Positions 34,301 through 35,937 of a DNA stretch of 35,937 bases are shown here, one piece after another. The position numbers and the translations under genes were made by a program. The DNA is taken from NCBI RefSeq assembly GCF_008042045.1, contig NZ_RDBP01000012.1, forward strand, positions 76,268 through 112,204, written 5' to 3'. A model generated the notes under the pieces. It had not been told where the DNA came from and searched no databases. It saw nothing but the letters and a program-made list of their open reading frames with translations. The stretch's first letter is position 1. Every line of letters starts with the position of its first letter. Source of the DNA: Streptomyces sp. T39 (lineage in GTDB: Bacteria; Actinomycetota; Actinomycetes; Streptomycetales; Streptomycetaceae).

Positions 34301-35937
34301 TCGAGCGCGTCGTACTGCGTGTGCGACGTGCCCGCGTCCGGGTCGGTGAGCTGCGTGGTGCGGCCCAGCAGGTCGTACTCGTAGCGCCACTGGTTGCCCT
34401 TGGCGTCGGTGACGGTCTCCAGCTGGTTCTTCTGCGTGAAGGTGTACTTCGTGGCGTCGTAACCCAGCAGCGGGTTCGGCGAATCCCCCTTGTAGTGCCA
34501 GATCTCCTCGGTGTTGCCCCGGGCGTCGCTGATCGACGTGGTCGGGACGCCGCCCTGCGGCGGGTCGACCGTGGTGCGCTCACCGTCGTAGGTCGTCGTG
34601 GTGCGCCACTGCTCGACGCCCGAGACGGCCATGATCTGCGCGGTCGGACGGCCGAGACCGTCGTACCGCATCAGCGACTGCTGTCCGACCTCCCCGTTGC
34701 GGACGATCAGCAGCTCGTCCGAAGCCGCACCGGCGGCGTTGTAGGTGGCGTTGGTCTGCTTGACCTTGCCCGTGCCGTCGTAGAACGAGTCCGCCACCAT
34801 CCGGGTGCCGTTCGGACCCTCGGTCTGGAGCTGGCGCGGGCGCAGCAGGCTGTCGAAGAGCTCGTACTCGGAGCCGTAGGAGCCGTCGTTCTCGATCTTC
34901 TCCGTCCGGATCGCGGTGACCTTGTCGCGGCGGACGTTGTAGGAGTACTTGATGGACGGCGTCTGCGTCTTCGCCCGGTCCGGCAGCCACACGGAGGTGA
35001 GGCGGCCCAGCCCGTCGTAGGCGAGGTCGGTGCGCTTGCCGTTGGCATCGGTCTGGCCGGCCGACATGCCCCAGGCGGGCAGGTAGTCGGTGGTGGTGAC
35101 GTGGTTCAGCGCGTTGGTGTTCTTCGTCTGCGAGATCAGACCGTTGACGTCCGTGTAGGCCGTCCTGGTCTCGGCACCGGACGCGTCCTTCTGCGTCAGC
35201 GGACGACCGAAGGAGTCATAGGTCGTGGTGCCGGTGACCTGGTAGGTGCCCGTGGTGCCGTTGTGCGCGGTCAGCCGCTCCGTGGTGGTCGCCAGACCCC
35301 GGGTCGGGGCCTCGCCGAACGCCTTGCCGTCGTAGGAGGTGCGCTCGTCCGCGTGGACCTGCGTCCTGCGGTCCGGCGTCGCCGAACACCGCACGCTGAC
35401 GGCCTCGCTGCGCGAGGGCAGCGACAGCACATTGGCCGTGGTGTTGTCGACGTACCAGAGACGCGTGCAGGAGTCGTCCGCCGTCGTGGAGACATCGCCC
35501 TGGTCGTCGACCTCGGTCACCCGGCCGGTGCCGTGAATGGTGGAGTACTTCGTGGTGCTCTTCGACTCACGCCAGGTGTCGTTCGCCAGCAGGCTGAAGC
35601 CACGCTCCACCTCCGAGCGCACGAGGACGGCGTTCCTGGTGCCCCAACTGCGGGTCTGGGTGGCCGTCACGGCCTTCCAGGGGGTGGCGATGACCTTGGA
35701 GACGACCTTGTCGCCGTTCCAGGTCTGGGCCTCCAGCTGGTGGCCGGTGAACTCCTCCGCGTCGGTGTACTCCGTACCGGTCGAGTCCTTGACCTTGACG
35801 GAACGGGTGCCGCCGGCCGGGTCCTTGTCCCCGTCCATGCCCTGCAGGTACGTGTAGTCGATGCGGGTGGACTGCACATCGGCGCTGCCGGAGGTCACGG
35901 TGACCTTGCCGTAGCCCTGCCAGCCGCCCCACGTCAG
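31333..35937 (-). CDS. RHS-repeat polymorphic toxin with pretoxin-Hint domain (5' part outside window)
   Basis: The frame is open to the window edge, giving 1534 C-terminal residues of a larger secreted protein. About 32700-35900 encodes dozens of RHS/YD repeats (YDGLGRLTSVW, YEYDLLGRTTQLTDPD, YDKLGRPLSTW, YSYDQAGNVLSIAD, YLYDSVGNRVQRKD), which fold into a cocoon around the toxin. The RHS core end is THLGAREYDAVIGKFISVDPLIDYTQPQQINGYAYANNTPV. Next comes a linker (32083-32690) with two Gly/Ala-rich hydrophobic stretches (LNIAGSFAGGLAGKILAKYG; VNLVGDLIGGVKDLW) and a Lys/Ala coiled coil. A Hint domain (31654-32082) and a 106-residue tail follow. The product would act in contact-dependent or secreted competition. 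Start and export signal are not visible. The downstream DUF3710 gene overlaps its end. Confidence 0.93.
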   Translation of the reverse strand: MTWGGWQGYGKVTVTSGSADVQSTRIDYTYLQGMDGDKDPAGGTRSVKVKDSTGTEYTDAEEFTGHQLEAQTWNGDKVVSKVIATPWKAVTATQTRSWGTRNAVLVRSEVERGFSLLANDTWRESKSTTKYSTIHGTGRVTEVDDQGDVSTTADDSCTRLWYVDNTTANVLSLPSRSEAVSVRCSATPDRRTQVHADERTSYDGKAFGEAPTRGLATTTERLTAHNGTTGTYQVTGTTTYDSFGRPLTQKDASGAETRTAYTDVNGLISQTKNTNALNHVTTTDYLPAWGMSAGQTDANGKRTDLAYDGLGRLTSVWLPDRAKTQTPSIKYSYNVRRDKVTAIRTEKIENDGSYGSEYELFDSLLRPRQLQTEGPNGTRMVADSFYDGTGKVKQTNATYNAAGAASDELLIVRNGEVGQQSLMRYDGLGRPTAQIMAVSGVEQWRTTTTYDGERTTVDPPQGGVPTTSISDARGNTEEIWHYKGDSPNPLLGYDATKYTFTQKNQLETVTDAKGNQWRYEYDLLGRTTQLTDPDAGTSHTQYDALDRAVSTTDGRGKKISTVYDKLGRPLSTWQGEANTGTRLTETRYDKAGMLGKAYADLSYVSPTEYFATVIQTWDDFYRPLRSDYLVPASQGSLAGTYSFTSAYNRDGSVQSSGVPAAGGLPAEVLVNGYDELQRPTTLTGATPYVTNTVYSNQGHMLQFEQNTGGKKVWQTFDYETGTDRLKRIVVDVYGAPAPVKEANYSYDQAGNVLSIADTSNTASPDVQCFGYDARKRLAEAWTPAATVAEAAGSGSVGSVAPLDGSGPAACQAAPGAKALGGPAPYWKSYVTDAIGNRTSETVHDTGLNPAKNITRTFTYGGAGALGDGPHQVTKVVENTPTGDRQSSYEYDDSGNTTKRTIGGNAQTLEWTDDGKLAKAKEADGSETSYLYDSVGNRVQRKDTTGTTVYLPGMELKLSADGAKKSATRYYAHAGETVAVRTDDGTVSFIAADHHGTGEVAIHAVTGAVSQRRFDPYGVERGAATGTWPGEKGYVGGTIDKSTGLTHLGAREYDAVIGKFISVDPLIDYTQPQQINGYAYANNTPVTHADPSGMAIPECMQGLIECRGGLPVPSKDKNPTWHEEKAVSGAETALVGAQGQQAQAKQRIKSAGKALVKIARDILGVDAALDCVSSGDMGACGETLLNIAGSFAGGLAGKILAKYGAPWNWAKGAKLAKRVVNLVGDLIGGVKDLWKSSKAIDKAKDGVSKAKDALAAAKKKAAAAVKKGKGDGDSPGGSCPASPVKHSFLPGTKVLLADGTTKPIEDVVLGDEVTVTDPETGETTVRAVVGTIVTEDDKHFVDLTVTGRSGEAESLVSTTTHPFWSVSEGRWVEAGDLTPGMTLYTASGDTAEVTDTRYFEQLRRTHDLTVADVHTYYVLAEDSPLLVHNCGSRASQDPGEVPDLYDPDSGDFNEYRGKKEKLEEAGKTRRATEEMVSESETRSSTVARSPGAAQKMIDGAQAPGAHGPAEALVASALVAAKAAQKLRKWWNGRRR
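31336..31653 (-). other. C-terminal toxin tail of the RHS protein, fold not recognised
   Basis: 106 residues after the Hint cleavage point: CGSRASQDPGEVPDLYDPD, then a charged helical stretch (YRGKKEKLEEAGKTRRATEE), a Ser/Thr-rich middle, an Ala/Gly stretch (DGAQAPGAHGPAEALVASAL) and a cationic amphipathic end (AAKAAQKLRKWWNGRRR). I see no HNH, restriction-fold, ADP-ribosyltransferase, deaminase or RNase motif. A small toxin or membrane-active peptide is possible; a truncated, inactive tail cannot be excluded. Confidence 0.6.
31654..32082 (-). other. Pretoxin-Hint (Hedgehog/intein-type) autoprocessing domain within the RHS protein
   Basis: The domain begins SFLPGTKVLLADGTTKPIEDV, has block B STTTHPFWSVSEGRWVEAGDL, and ends DVHTYYVLAEDSPLLVHN followed by Cys-Gly. 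The catalytic His of TTTHPF and the terminal HN-C are present; position 1 is Ser instead of the more usual Cys, preceded by His. It should cleave after the terminal Asn and release the 106-residue tail. Confidence 0.88.

Overview
The window is about 70% or more G+C, has strong third-position G/C bias, and uses many GTG starts (plus one probable TTG). Its gene content is typical of Streptomyces: the fasR-fabD-fabH-acpP-fabF type II fatty acid operon, homodimeric pyruvate dehydrogenase aceE, a family I36 inhibitor, an XlnB-type GH11 xylanase and a large RHS polymorphic toxin. No rRNA, tRNA, CRISPR array, transposase or phage integrase was seen. Family names come from reading the proteins and recalling family motifs; no database was searched.

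Layout. 1-5160: the 3' end of aceE and its terminator, a secreted I36 inhibitor, a DHA2-type MFS exporter divergent from its TetR regulator, and a DUF1023-type alpha/beta hydrolase. 5278-11075: a DUF4429/SHOCT protein, a NarL-type two-component pair, a second DUF1023 hydrolase (paralogue of the first) overlapping a membrane acyltransferase with a repeat-rich N-terminus. 11411-14265: a MerR-controlled aldo/keto reductase, a GNAT acetyltransferase and a serine beta-lactamase-fold hydrolase. 14293-21867: on the minus strand FemX-like ligase then MurJ, and a separate OmpR-type regulator/kinase/GerMN lipoprotein operon; then a divergent L,D-transpeptidase lipoprotein. Much of this block concerns the cell envelope. 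21922-24273: a 53-aa coiled-coil protein, a Tat-exported protein like Streptomyces hyaluronidase, and a GH11-CBM2 xylanase. 24530-30229: a pirin, the FasR regulator and the fab operon. 30384-35937: a minus-strand RHS protein, open at the window edge, ending in a pretoxin-Hint domain and a 106-residue unrecognised toxin tail, followed with a short overlap by a DUF3710-containing gene in the immunity position.

Two features stand out. First, two short segments (11076-11410 and 17157-17372) consist entirely of abutting, inverted, exact copies of sequence from the genes on either side, with the same architecture and, in both, a 13-bp tandem duplication. They cut off the ends of four genes (acyltransferase 3', aldo/keto reductase 3', response regulator 5' including its start codon, MurJ 3'). 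A gap-closing or assembly error is the leading explanation; a fold-back rearrangement is the alternative. They also create spurious ORFs of about 1000 codons. Second, the RHS-Hint toxin has an unrecognised warhead and a DUF3710 protein as probable cognate immunity protein, a role I do not know for this family. At least seven genes also have a TANNNT -10 box ending 6-10 bases before the start codon, suggesting leaderless or nearly leaderless mRNAs.
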